Positions 45,896-53,787 are shown, numbered from the stretch's first letter. The stretch is DNA of 64,000 bases from Fictibacillus barbaricus (GCF_014635025.1 NZ_BMCE01000001.1:682001-746000); one strand, 5' to 3'. Numbers and translations: made by a program. Notes: a model not told the origin generated them from the sequence alone.

Positions 45896-46114
45896 ATGCA
45901 TATAATAAGAAAGACTTTAATTGTATGTCTGTTTTTATTGTTAATAAGTGGTTGTGGGGCTCCAGGCAAAGGGGAAAAATTTAAAGTGGGTGACCCAGAT
46001 GCTCCACCTCCAAATAAACAAGAGGAAAAAGTAATTTATCTAATATTCAACAATCGGGTGCAATTCTTTATTAAGGATTGTGTTTTTTATTTTGGACTTA
46101 AAACTGTTAAATAA
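45896..46114 (+). CDS. Small lipoprotein with repeat-derived C-terminus
   Basis: A 72-residue protein with a lipoprotein signal (lipobox LISGC, lipidated Cys at residue 21) and a short Pro/Lys-rich mature part. From about residue 50 the sequence is encoded by an L module (YLIFNNRVQFFIKDCVFYFG), so the original C-terminus was replaced. GGAGGT lies 7 nt before the ATG at 45896. Function unknown. Confidence 0.6.
   Translation: MHIIRKTLIVCLFLLLISGCGAPGKGEKFKVGDPDAPPPNKQEEKVIYLIFNNRVQFFIKDCVFYFGLKTVK
46043..46092 (+). repeat. L module inside a coding frame
   Basis: ATATTCAACAATCGGGTGC, hairpin CAATTCTT...AAGGATTG, then TTTTTTATTTTGG. Confidence 0.75.
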
Positions 46115-46174
46115 CTTGATATATTAATGCTAAAGCCGATATAAAGATTTAAGAAATAAAGGAGTTTGATAATT

Positions 46175-46663
46175 ATGGCTGAGGATATAAAAAAATTATT
46201 TGAAAGTGTAATTAAAACCCCAAGGAATGATGGAAGAGTAATTTATAAAATTAAAAACATAGATTATAATTCAAGACCATTTGTTAAGCTATTTTCACTA
46301 AGTTCTCCTGAAGCTAAAGAAAAATTTTTAAAAGAACTAGGTCTGAAAAATAAACGGATTAAAAACAAATGGAAAAGGGTTGAAAAAGAAAATGCACATA
46401 AAATAATTGATTATTTACTATCGAGGGATATGGCATATGATTTTGAACTTGACACTAAACCAATGGCGAACCGATTGAGTAGTTATTTTTTCGACCAATT
46501 TACCCCAGAGGCTCAATTTTATACAAATGGTGAATTTAATGAAGAACGAGGTTTCTTCGCTTTAGGTTCCTGGATCTCTATTACGAATTCCGTGTTTGAT
46601 ACTGGAGTGCTAGTAGTGGATCAAAGGAAAATAGGTATTTTGTGGGCTGAAGATAACGATTAG
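46175..46663 (+). CDS. Hypothetical protein
   Basis: A 162-residue soluble protein, Lys-rich in its first half (KNKRIKNKWKRVEKEN), with a mixed alpha/beta C-terminus ending VVDQRKIGILWAEDND. No signal peptide or membrane segment. AAAGGAG lies 10 nt before the ATG at 46175. No family recognised. Confidence 0.65.
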   Translation: MAEDIKKLFESVIKTPRNDGRVIYKIKNIDYNSRPFVKLFSLSSPEAKEKFLKELGLKNKRIKNKWKRVEKENAHKIIDYLLSRDMAYDFELDTKPMANRLSSYFFDQFTPEAQFYTNGEFNEERGFFALGSWISITNSVFDTGVLVVDQRKIGILWAEDND

Positions 46664-46703
46664 ATTTAAAAATCGGGACTGTTAATTGTTAATCCTACCT
46701 ATG

Positions 46704-46733
46704 TTATTCCACTAACGGGTGCATTTTTTTAAA
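46704..46733 (+). repeat. L module, truncated
   Basis: TTATTCCACTAACGGGTGC followed by a T-run; the hairpin's second arm is lost. Confidence 0.55.
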
Positions 46734-46768
46734 AAATTATATAATGCAATAATCAGGAGGGGAATTAT

Positions 46769-47017
46769 ATGTATTTGTTATTATCAATTTTTCTAAGTGG
46801 AATTTTAGGAGCATTTCTACTTATGATAGAACCTCATTATGCTGACTTAATTGCCTTCGCTATCGTTGCTGGTTGCTTATTTAGAGGGATATATTTACTA
46901 AACGATTTAAATAAAAGATTAAATACAATAGCACCAAAAAAAGACAAAGTCCAGGAAGCTTATGAAAACTATCTAAAAGAAAAGGAAAATAGAGAAAAAA
47001 ACGAACCTATCCAGTAA
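46769..47017 (+). CDS. Hypothetical small membrane protein
   Basis: 82 residues with two membrane helices (about 2-22 and 27-47) and a charged C-terminal tail (EAYENYLKEKENREKNEPIQ). CAGGAGGGG lies before the ATG. No family recognised. Confidence 0.65.
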   Translation: MYLLLSIFLSGILGAFLLMIEPHYADLIAFAIVAGCLFRGIYLLNDLNKRLNTIAPKKDKVQEAYENYLKEKENREKNEPIQ

Positions 47018-47043
47018 TAATGGCCATTTTTCACAATATAAAA

Positions 47044-47120
47044 TTTTCAACAATCGGGTGCATTTCTTCAAGAAGGAGAAGTGCATCTTTTTATTGAACA
47101 ATAGGTCAGGATTAAATAAC
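47044..47120 (+). repeat. L module plus degenerate R
   Basis: TTTTCAACAATCGGGTGC, perfect hairpin GCATTTCT with AGAAGTGC, TTTTTATTGAA, then TTATTGAACAATAGGTCAGG and ATTAAATAAC. Confidence 0.8.
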
Positions 47121-47381
47121 AGAGTAGGTAGGGTAGTGAGGTGATAGCCTTGCAGCATCAAATTTCTACAACCGTTTTGTTGCCTTGAAGCCACTAAAAC
47201 GCCTTAAGGCTTTAAGGAGTAAATACCTTTGTTCTTCCTGGACAATGTATAGAATGGTACGGTTTATCTAGGCAAATTTTTTTGATCCTTCTCATTGTCA
47301 AGACATCACTACATTCAATTAAATGGGTGGTTTATTCACATATAGTTACCATATCGTCGTTAAAGGAAATTAATCAAAATT

Positions 47382-47410
47382 TAAAGCTGACTTTAAAAGC
47401 CAGCTTTAAA
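47382..47410 (-). terminator. Probable terminator of the Gfo/Idh/MocA gene
   Basis: On the minus strand AAAGCTG pairs with CAGCTTT (longer with mismatches); downstream is moderately T-rich. Confidence 0.5.
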
Positions 47411-47433
47411 ACACCCTTTACTTATGAATTTAA

Positions 47434-48351
47434 TTATTTTTGTTTTAGTAATTGATCAACAAGTAATTGAGACTTTAACCCTTCTAAACCATCAACAACG
47501 GGTTGCTCATCATTTTCAATACAGTAAATAAAATGCCGTACAGCATCTTCAAAGCCTCGTTGTTTTAAAGTTGTTTCCCATGAAGAAGAAAATGTTGTAG
47601 ATATTGCATTGTTTTCTTCGATTTCTGTTGTATTCATATTTTTCACACGGATAATTGCTCCGTCTGTTACCAGTTCTATTTGTTCTAAATTCGTTCCTGC
47701 TTTTCTATGCATTGCTGTAGTGAAAGGTATATTTTGAGAGGATTCATATGTATGCTGTGTATATAAAAGTTGATTTTCATCGTTCGTATGAACAGTTCCA
47801 TATAGCACACTAAGATCTCCATCCCCCAACCAACGTACTGTATCGACTAAGTGAAGATAATCATCTAACATTGTGAACTCATAAGAATATGGACCCACAC
47901 TGTCCGTTCTATGCTTTTCAACTCGTACCCAAGCTATATTATTAGCTTTTTCCTTTGCCTCCACATACATTGGAGCAAAACGGCGATTAAATCCAACCAT
48001 AAGCTTTCTTCCCGATTTTTCACTTAACTCGATTAATTTTTCTGCTTCAGAGATAGATGCTGCCAATGGTTTATCAACATACACATCAATCCCTTTGTTA
48101 AGTAATTCCGAAACCACTTCATAATGTGATTCAGTAGAGCTGTGTACAAACATAGCATCACATTCTTGAGCCAATGCTGGTAAGCTATTAAAATCTTGTA
48201 TACGATACTGATTACAGATTGCCTTCCTCTTCTCTCTAGTAGGCGAAAATGCACCAGCAAATGTCCAATCTATTTCTTTTGAAAGAATAGGCAAATATGC
48301 TTTCTGAGCGATACCACCCAGTCCTACCATACCGATTCTAGGTTTCACCAA
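47434..48351 (-). CDS. Gfo/Idh/MocA family oxidoreductase
   Basis: About 305 residues. N-terminal Rossmann fold with GMVGLGGIAQKAYLP (residues about 7-21) and the conserved YVDKPLA lysine block near residue 95, then a C-terminal substrate domain. Members oxidise or reduce sugars and related molecules with NAD(P). Start: an ATG at 48360 directly abuts AAAGG, whereas TTG at 48351 has 8-nt spacing, so TTG is preferred. A lone gene on the minus strand within mostly plus-strand units. Confidence 0.85.
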   Translation of the reverse strand: MVKPRIGMVGLGGIAQKAYLPILSKEIDWTFAGAFSPTREKRKAICNQYRIQDFNSLPALAQECDAMFVHSSTESHYEVVSELLNKGIDVYVDKPLAASISEAEKLIELSEKSGRKLMVGFNRRFAPMYVEAKEKANNIAWVRVEKHRTDSVGPYSYEFTMLDDYLHLVDTVRWLGDGDLSVLYGTVHTNDENQLLYTQHTYESSQNIPFTTAMHRKAGTNLEQIELVTDGAIIRVKNMNTTEIEENNAISTTFSSSWETTLKQRGFEDAVRHFIYCIENDEQPVVDGLEGLKSQLLVDQLLKQK

Positions 48352-48513
48352 ATTAATCATCCTTTATCATATATAGATTTGGTACCAGAGACTATTTTAC
48401 AACCCACCTATGGTATATACAACTTAGTGTTTTTTTGAATTTAAAGAGATTGAATTTAAAAACAGAATAAAGTTAATATCAAAAAATTAAAATACCGAGC
48501 TCATTAAATGTAA

Positions 48514-48546
48514 ATTACTCTAAATCGGATGCGATTGTTGAAGAAA
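48514..48546 (+). repeat. R module, divergent
   Basis: TTACTCTAAATCGGATGC then GATTGTTGAAGAAA. Confidence 0.6.
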
Positions 48547-48662
48547 ATGAATAATGTTTTCTAAGTTATTGAATATTGAACCATAATTTTTACCTTTTAC
48601 TTCTGTATTCTAATGAATTTTGAAATATTATATGTTTTTATTCCTTTTATAAAAGCGTTTAA

Positions 48663-48717
48663 TTCTAATAAATTATGAAAAGTCACAACTAGTGTGATTT
48701 TTCATAATTTCTTAGAA
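48663..48717. repeat. 55-bp palindrome, second copy
   Basis: 25-nt arms (TTCTAATAAATTATGAAAAG plus TCACA, mirrored by TGTGA plus TTTTTCATAATTTCTTAGAA) around ACTAG, two mismatches. Related to 43148-43187. Confidence 0.85.
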
Positions 48718-48799
48718 ATGATTTGACCTATCCTTACTAAAGGATTTTTATTCAAAATTATTTAATTTTTATGTAGTATTTCAAAATCGCTAAAGGATA

Positions 48800-48831
48800 T
48801 GAGCTTACCGAGAGGTGGGCTCTTTTTTTTC
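48800..48831 (+). terminator. Terminator ahead of an R module
   Basis: GAGCTTACC pairs with GGTGGGCTC, followed by eight T. Third example of palindrome/array, terminator, R. Confidence 0.75.
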
Positions 48832-48864
48832 GTATTCCAGAAACGTGCCATATTCTTGAATAAC
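48832..48864 (+). repeat. R module copy after terminator
   Basis: GTATTCCAGAAAC, GTGCCA, TATTCTTGAATAAC. Confidence 0.7.
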
Positions 48865-49016
48865 GGGTGACCCATACATGTAATCTCTACATTTAAACCT
48901 TAGCGGAAATAATAAAATCCTTTTTTGTTAGAGGACTTAGAACCTTTAATTCCTGGTGTTAATGTCCTCTATCCTTTTTTATCGAACATCAGAAAACCGT
49001 TGCTAAAAAATATTCT

Positions 49017-49055
49017 GAATATTCCTTGACAGGAATATTCCTTTTAAGGTATATT
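49017..49055 (+). promoter_or_regulatory. arsR-type promoter overlapped by a perfect inverted repeat
   Basis: GAATATTCCT, TGAC, AGGAATATTC is a perfect 10-bp inverted repeat covering the -35 TTGACA (49026-49031). The -10 TATATT is at 49050-49055 (18-nt spacer). Transcription would start at about 49062, the A of the ATG, giving a leaderless mRNA. Confidence 0.75.
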
Positions 49056-49061
49056 GAATTC

Positions 49062-49394
49062 ATGAAAACAACTTTGAATGCTCTTGCTGAGCCCAACCGG
49101 CTACACATTGTCGAACTCTTGCGTGACGGCCCTCTCACTGTAGGGGAAATTGCTGACCGACTTGGGCTAAACCAGCCTCAAGCTTCCAAACATCTTCGTG
49201 TACTTAGTAATGCAGGACTCGTCGAAGTAAATGCAATCGCCAATCGACGGATCTACAAGCTAAGGGCCGAGCCGTTCAAAGAGTTTGATTCCTGGTTAGA
49301 GTCCTACCGCCACATTTGGAACGAGAGATTCGACCGCTTGGACGATTACCTGCAGGACCTACAAAGAAAGGATGTGAACCATGACGACAAGTAG
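49062..49394 (+). CDS. ArsR-family HTH repressor
   Basis: A 110-residue winged-helix protein of the ArsR/SmtB superfamily (SdpR-like branch): LNALAEPNRLHIVELL, then TVGEIADRLGLNQPQASKHLRVL recognition region. No metal-binding ELCVCDL-type cysteines, so it senses something other than a metal. It heads arsR, doxX-like, SRPBCC genes, a common partnership in bacilli. It probably represses its own operon through the inverted repeat at 49017. The ATG sits at the predicted transcription start. Confidence 0.88.
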   Translation: MKTTLNALAEPNRLHIVELLRDGPLTVGEIADRLGLNQPQASKHLRVLSNAGLVEVNAIANRRIYKLRAEPFKEFDSWLESYRHIWNERFDRLDDYLQDLQRKDVNHDDK

Positions 49395-49439
49395 GAGTGC
49401 TGCCAAAGATTAAAAAAACGATATTGGAGGAATGAGATC

Positions 49440-49886
49440 ATGGAAAACCTTTTGACGTCTGTAGAAGATCGGAAACTCATTAGGAATGACCAAACCAAAG
49501 AAGGAAAAATGGTATCTCTGAAGAAAGTAACAATCGGATACTGGTGTTTTACAGGGCTGTTAATTGCATTAATGCTTCTAGGTTCCATTGGTGATATAAT
49601 GTCTGCCCCTGAAGCAGTTGCTTTATTTAAACATTTAGGGTATCCGACATACCTTCTTCCCTTTATTGGCATTGCCAAACTGTTAGGTGTAATAGCGATA
49701 CTAATACCTGGCTTTCCGCGAATTAAGGAATGGGCTTATGCCGGATTTGTCATTGATTTGACGGGTGCCATGTATTCAACCATAGCAGTGGGCGATCCTT
49801 GGGTATTTTTCATTATTGGGTACATTTTAATTGCCGGTTCGTATATTTTTTATCATAGAAAACGAAAAACCATTTCTGCGAAATAA
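49440..49886 (+). CDS. DoxX-like family membrane protein
   Basis: A 148-residue four-helix membrane protein of the DoxX/DoxX_2 type (YWCFTGLLIALMLLGSIGD, then LGYPTYLLPFIGIAKLLG). The residue pattern fits the family frequently co-encoded with ArsR and SRPBCC proteins. Role unknown, sometimes linked to redox or thiol stress. GGAGG lies 9 nt before the ATG. The first 24 residues are hydrophilic and may be a family-variable extension. Confidence 0.82.
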   Translation: MENLLTSVEDRKLIRNDQTKEGKMVSLKKVTIGYWCFTGLLIALMLLGSIGDIMSAPEAVALFKHLGYPTYLLPFIGIAKLLGVIAILIPGFPRIKEWAYAGFVIDLTGAMYSTIAVGDPWVFFIIGYILIAGSYIFYHRKRKTISAK

Positions 49887-49918
49887 CTTAACAAAAAATT
49901 TAATGGGAGGAATTACGA

Positions 49919-50437
49919 ATGTCCAACAATACCATAATTTCGAGAGTAGAGAACGATCGGGTACTTGTGCTAGAGCGTATTTTCAATGCATCGCGCGACC
50001 TCGTGTTCGAAATGTTTAAAGATCCTGAGCATCTCAAACGCTGGTGGGGGCCCAGAGGCTGGGAGCTTCCTGTATGTAACGTGGATTTCCGGCCGGGCGG
50101 CGTTTGGCACTACTGCATGAAGTGCGTCGATCAAAACCAAGGTGAATTTTTCGGTATGGAATCTTGGGGAAAAGGGGTTTATAAGGAGATTATCGAGCCT
50201 GAGAAGATCATCTACGTCGATTTCTTCTCGGATGCCGAAGGCAATACGAATGATGCCATGCCATCGTCTGATGTTACATTGGAATTCATCGATTTGGGCT
50301 GCGGCAAGACGAAGCTGATCAACCGTGCTGAATATGCGTCGGCAGAGACCCTCAAGACCGTCACTGACATGGGCATGATGCAAGGAATCACCGAAACTTG
50401 GGACCGTCTGGAAGAAGTTCTTCAGCACCTGAAGTAA
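49919..50437 (+). CDS. SRPBCC (AHSA1-like) domain protein
   Basis: A 172-residue START/SRPBCC-fold protein of the Aha1-C-like branch: the N-terminal RIFNASRDLVFEMFKDPEHL and WWGPRG blocks are diagnostic. A hydrophobic ligand cavity is expected; the ligand is unknown. Its G+C is visibly higher than that of the doxX-like gene 32 nt upstream. GGGAGG precedes the ATG. Probable operon member with arsR and doxX. Confidence 0.87.
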   Translation: MSNNTIISRVENDRVLVLERIFNASRDLVFEMFKDPEHLKRWWGPRGWELPVCNVDFRPGGVWHYCMKCVDQNQGEFFGMESWGKGVYKEIIEPEKIIYVDFFSDAEGNTNDAMPSSDVTLEFIDLGCGKTKLINRAEYASAETLKTVTDMGMMQGITETWDRLEEVLQHLK

Positions 50438-50546
50438 GGAAATACCACGCGCACGGCAGGCCGGTTCAGTAAAGAAACCAGTATCTATAGTAATGATTAG
50501 GAGCATGGAGTTTGGTAATTACTTATACAAGGGAGTGGAAAAATCA

Positions 50547-50927
50547 ATGATTAATAAAGTCGGTCAAATTATGTTGTATGTAAATAACCAAGATGAGGCA
50601 GTGAATTTTTGGACAAAAAAAGTAGGGTTTAGCGTAATTTCTGATGAAGATAACGGTCAAGGAATGAGATGGATTGAAATGGCTCCAACAAAGGAAACAG
50701 AAACAAGCATCATTCTGCACAATAAGGAATTCGTTGCTAAAATGTCACCTGGATTAAATCTTGGTACACCTTCTTTAATGTTTTTCTCGGAAAACTTTGA
50801 TGAATTATATACCGATTTATCCAATAAAAATATCAAAGTCGGTGAAATTGTAAATATGCCTTCTGGTAGGGTATTTAACTTTGCTGATAATGAAGAAAAT
50901 TACTTTGCAGTCATGGAAAAAAAGTAA
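50547..50927 (+). CDS. VOC family (glyoxalase/bleomycin-resistance fold) protein
   Basis: A 126-residue vicinal-oxygen-chelate protein. It has the paired beta-alpha-beta motifs: GQIMLYVNNQDEAVNFWTKKVGF and LGTPSLMFFSENFDELY, with a terminal FNFADNEENYFAV. Reaction unknown. The ATG at 50547 has AAGGGAGTGG 8 nt upstream; an in-frame start at 50493 is less likely. Last gene of the arsR unit. Confidence 0.85.
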   Translation: MINKVGQIMLYVNNQDEAVNFWTKKVGFSVISDEDNGQGMRWIEMAPTKETETSIILHNKEFVAKMSPGLNLGTPSLMFFSENFDELYTDLSNKNIKVGEIVNMPSGRVFNFADNEENYFAVMEKK

Positions 50928-51050
50928 ACCACAATGAAAAAATAATAAAGTAATTCATACACCGTTCATTGTTGGACGGTGTTTTGGATTTAAAGTAATA
51001 AAGTTAAACTAATTCTATATATTATTTTTCTATCCTCCTAAATTAATATT

Positions 51051-51086
51051 AAGCCTCTTATTCTTATTGAACAAAAGGGGCTTTTC
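51051..51086 (+). terminator. Probable terminator
   Basis: AAGCCTCTT pairs with AAGGGGCTT around a long loop, followed by TTT. Confidence 0.5.
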
Positions 51087-51122
51087 AGGAATAAAAGTAC
51101 AGCCAACATACAGTAATACGAT

Positions 51123-51196
51123 CTTCAGCAATCGGGCGCAATTCTGCAGCAGGAATTGTGCTCTTTATTTATGTTAAGGGCCAGATTGTGGAGTAA
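51123..51196 (+). repeat. L module plus partial R
   Basis: TCTTCAGCAATCGGGCGC, hairpin GCAATTCTG with CAGGAATTGTGC, then a partial R (AAGGGCCAGATTGTGGAGTAA). The R part is the start of homology with 37390. Confidence 0.75.
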
Positions 51197-51313
51197 GGAA
51201 GGTAATTAGATGGTTCATCTTGAAATTGTAAGTTATACCAGAACAACACGCCGCAAATGAATTTTAACCAACGGGATTATCTAGTAGAGGGTTTAAATTG
51301 GAGGGAATAGAAA

Positions 51314-51808
51314 ATGGATGTAAAGACACTTTTGTTACAACAATGGGCAAGCTGCTTAGATAAAGAAGACTGGTTTCCACCACTTGAAAAAGTGCTAGAG
51401 GATATCACTTTTGAACAGGCAATTTGGAAACCAGCTGATGGGGCAATGAATTCCATTTGGGAATTAGTTTGTCATTTACTTTTCTATGAAAAGAGATTTC
51501 TGATGCGATTTCTTGGTGAAACAGCGAATGAACCACAGGCAGAAAATAATGAATCTACATTTCGATTACCAACTGAGACGTTAGAAAATTGGAAGGAAAC
51601 AAAACAAGAATATTTTTATGTTCATCGTGAACTTGAAAAAATACTAGCAAAATCAGAACATGAAGATTTGTATAGACAGATCCCAGGAGAAGATAATTCA
51701 TTAGTGCTTGAACTGAAGAGTTTAGCAATGCACGACGCATATCATATTGGGCAAATTGTATTCCTAAGTAAAATGCAAGGAGCTTGGGCAGAGAAACGAA
51801 GCTTTTAA
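51314..51808 (+). CDS. DinB family protein, duplicated copy B
   Basis: 164 residues, nearly the same as the protein at 37495 (same length apart from two residues; shared MHDAYHIGQIVFLSKMQGAW end). Ligand histidines conserved. About 110 bp upstream and 70 bp downstream are also shared, ending inside an R and an L module. Copy B keeps about 25 bp in its leader that copy A lacks. GGAGGG lies 8 nt before the ATG. Confidence 0.85.
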   Translation: MDVKTLLLQQWASCLDKEDWFPPLEKVLEDITFEQAIWKPADGAMNSIWELVCHLLFYEKRFLMRFLGETANEPQAENNESTFRLPTETLENWKETKQEYFYVHRELEKILAKSEHEDLYRQIPGEDNSLVLELKSLAMHDAYHIGQIVFLSKMQGAWAEKRSF

Positions 51809-51830
51809 AAAAGCTTCATTAGCTTTACAG

Positions 51831-51877
51831 CTATTCCATTAAAGGGTGCATTTCTTTAAGAAGGAGAAATGCTCTTA
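51831..51877 (+). repeat. L module after DinB copy B
   Basis: CTATTCCATTAAAGGGTGC, hairpin GCATTTCT with AGAAATGC, CTCTTA. Counterpart of the L module at 38004. Confidence 0.8.
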
Positions 51878-51924
51878 CTGATTTTCATTATTAATCTAAA
51901 ATAATCAAGGAGAGGGAAAATCAA

Positions 51925-52491
51925 ATGAACCCTTTGTTATTAGATATTCCTTTACAATTAGAAACCGAAAGGCTAATTCTTCGAGCACCACTTCAAACTG
52001 GAGACGGAGAAATTGTGAACCAAGCAATTAGAGATTCATTTTATGAATTAAAAGCGTGGTTGTCACTTTTCCAAGAACTTCCTACTGTTGAAGAAACAGA
52101 GATCATGTTAAGGAATGCTCATATAAATTTTTTGAAAAGAGAAAGTTTTCGTTTTCTTATCTTTGATAAAGGTGGCGGCAAGGACTTTATTGGAACTACG
52201 AGCCTTCATGGGATTGACTGGGACATTCCAAAATGTGAAATGGGATACTGGATTAATACAAAATATAGCGGTAATGGATATATGACGGAAGCAGTAAAGG
52301 AGTTAGCTAACTTCGGATTAAATCACCTCGCATTTAAGAGAATTGAAATAAGATGTGAATCAAGAAACTTTAAAAGTCGCTTTATACCGGAAAAACTTGG
52401 TTTTATATTTGAAGGTACTTTAAGGAATGAGGATCTATCCGCAGATGGCAGCAAGCTGACTGACACTTGTATTTATTCTAAAATAAATTAA
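51925..52491 (+). CDS. GNAT N-acetyltransferase (RimL/RimJ-like)
   Basis: A 188-residue GNAT-fold acetyltransferase. Start LETERLILRAP, the acetyl-CoA-binding segment WINTKYSGNGYMTEAV (in place of Q/RxxGxG/A) and a C-terminal EKLGFIFEGTLRNE are typical of the ribosomal-protein-serine acetyltransferase group. Substrate unknown. AAGGAGAGGG precedes the ATG. Confidence 0.87.
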   Translation: MNPLLLDIPLQLETERLILRAPLQTGDGEIVNQAIRDSFYELKAWLSLFQELPTVEETEIMLRNAHINFLKRESFRFLIFDKGGGKDFIGTTSLHGIDWDIPKCEMGYWINTKYSGNGYMTEAVKELANFGLNHLAFKRIEIRCESRNFKSRFIPEKLGFIFEGTLRNEDLSADGSKLTDTCIYSKIN

Positions 52492-52536
52492 CATCGCTTA
52501 AATTAAAGGCAGCTAAAAAGAATTATCTCAATGCAA

Positions 52537-52590
52537 GTCTTCAAGAAAAGGGTTCATTTCTTCAAGAAAGAGAAGTGCACTTTATTATTA
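52537..52590 (+). repeat. L module
   Basis: GTCTTCAAGAAAAGGGTTC, hairpin CATTTCTT with AAGAGAAGTG, then TTTATTATT. Confidence 0.65.
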
Positions 52591-52633
52591 AAATAGTGCT
52601 TAATTGATTTAAACAGAAAATAGGTGACATCTA

Positions 52634-52876
52634 TTGAGTGCTTTAATTGATTCCATTATATCTGGTGAGTTATCATCAGTACTTTAGTTGGTTCAGTCTG
52701 GATCGAACATAAATATTCGAGATGAAGACGGTAGAACCCCATTGATCCACGCATGGTTTACTAACGCTCGAACCAATGTAGCTAGGATATTTATTTTATT
52801 AAGTTTAATTCCCTCAGCTATCCTCTTTATCTTTTTCAGTTTCTTTTTTTCATTTGGTTATGGATACAGACCTTAA
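52634..52876 (+). pseudogene. Ankyrin-repeat protein remnant
   Basis: A TTG at 52634, 6 nt after AGGTGA, opens a frame MSALIDSIISGELSSVL, then TAG at 52685, then LVQSGSNINIRDEDGRTPLI: the start of an ankyrin-repeat protein broken by a stop codon. After one repeat unit the frame runs into a hydrophobic, low-complexity tail that does not look like ankyrin, so the 3' part is also lost or replaced. Confidence 0.6.
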
Positions 52877-53025
52877 AAGTTAGGTTAAAAGGGTAAGTAA
52901 AATTCATGTAATAAGAAACATACTTTTTCTTTATGCCAGATTTATGAAAATAAAGGAATTTTCAAGCTAATATCCTAGTGAAAAATTGATAAACAATAGG
53001 AAGCTGTATGTTCGGTAGCTTTCTT

Positions 53026-53071
53026 TTTTCAACAATCGGGTGCTATTCTTCAGGAAAAGTGCAATTTTTAT
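53026..53071 (+). repeat. L module
   Basis: TTTTTCAACAATCGGGTGC, TATTCTTCAGGAAAAGTGC, then AATTTTTA. Confidence 0.7.
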
Positions 53072-53107
53072 GGATAAAAAGCAAGTAAACTATAAAGTGT
53101 ATTTCTA

Positions 53108-53458
53108 TTATCTAAAATCATCCCAAGTTAAATCGAGTGTTAAAATTCCAACATACTTTTCTTTAACAATTTGATTAATGCTTTTTGTTGCTAATTCTGG
53201 TTTTCGAAAACAAGTTAGTTCCTTGTAATACCCAAACTTCCGACAAATGTCTGGTCTAACAGAATGTATACCACATCTATCTTTATCTAGATCATAGAAA
53301 ATACAAGTTCCATAATATCTTTTTTGATTCTCAAGCTCTGAACGTAATTTTGAAGGCATTGATTGTATTTTCTTTTTTATTTTTTTAACTTCGTTTTCAC
53401 TAACAGGAACTGGACCACAACACAAACCTTTACAACCTTCACATGGTAAAGTTTGCAT
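53108..53458 (-). CDS. YkgJ-type cysteine-cluster protein
   Basis: A 116-residue cytoplasmic protein of the YkgJ (UPF0153) family with a putative Zn/Fe-binding cysteine cluster: CEGCKGLCCGPVPV near the N-terminus, CIFYDLDKDRCGIH and RPDICRKFG later. Function unknown. The ATG at 53458 has GAGGTG 6 nt upstream. A strong minus-strand terminator lies between this start and anything further upstream. Confidence 0.83.
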   Translation of the reverse strand: MQTLPCEGCKGLCCGPVPVSENEVKKIKKKIQSMPSKLRSELENQKRYYGTCIFYDLDKDRCGIHSVRPDICRKFGYYKELTCFRKPELATKSINQIVKEKYVGILTLDLTWDDFR

Positions 53459-53496
53459 ATTTACACCTCTTAATAGTTTATTTGATATGAAGCCGA

Positions 53497-53530
53497 ATAA
53501 AAAAAGCCTCGCAAAATGCGAGGCTTTAAG
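53497..53530 (-). terminator. Minus-strand terminator just upstream of the ykgJ-like gene
   Basis: AAAGCCTCGC pairs perfectly with GCGAGGCTTT around 4-5 nt, and on the minus strand seven T follow. It ends 39 nt before the ykgJ start and no gene lies upstream, so it could be an attenuator in the leader. Confidence 0.75.
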
Positions 53531-53651
53531 AGTCATTAGCTTGTTATATGTTAAATAAGCTGAGACCATATGATATGGTACAAATGTTATTCTTAATATA
53601 TTATAACAAAAAATCTGTATATTCTAAATATCTTTTCGTCGTAACCTTTTC

Positions 53652-53700
53652 TTTTTGCAACAATCGGGTGCATTTCTTCAAGAAGGAGAAATGCATCATA
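53652..53700 (+). repeat. L module, near-consensus
   Basis: TTGCAACAATCGGGTGC, perfect hairpin GCATTTCT with AGAAATGC, then ATCATA. Confidence 0.85.
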
Positions 53701-53780
53701 CAACTCGAACGTGAACTGAACAACTTAAGTGTAAATTATACAACTTGAGTGTTCACTATACAACGCTGGTGTGAACTAAA
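53701..53780. repeat. Four tandem 20-bp repeats
   Basis: Each unit starts with CAAC; the third is CAACTTGAGTGTTCACTATA. Units begin exactly at 53701, 53721, 53741 and 53761. A terminator and then an R module follow. Confidence 0.85.
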
Positions 53781-53787
53781 TTTTGTA

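Larger units (their letters stand above)
47018..47433. other. 416-bp gap with L/R composite
   Basis: Apart from the composite at 47044-47120 and the terminator at 47382-47410, nothing recognisable. The stretch 47160-47340 has no open frame; it may be decayed coding sequence. Confidence 0.4.
48361..49061. other. 701-bp repeat-filled gap
   Basis: No gene. It holds two R modules, a 55-bp imperfect palindrome, a terminator and the arsR-type promoter/operator. Confidence 0.65.
50928..51313. other. 386-bp gap with hairpins and an L/R composite
   Basis: Contains an ACACCGTTC hairpin (50958-50985, also at 40490), a terminator (51051-51086) and an L/R composite that leads into the duplicated DinB unit. 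Confidence 0.6.

Noticed and set aside
49970-50506. 178-codon minus-strand frame opposite the SRPBCC gene
   Set aside because: Same reason: a shadow frame in GC-rich coding sequence.
53701-53780. Replication-origin iterons
   Set aside because: Four 20-mers resemble iterons, but no rep gene, DnaA boxes or plasmid functions lie nearby.
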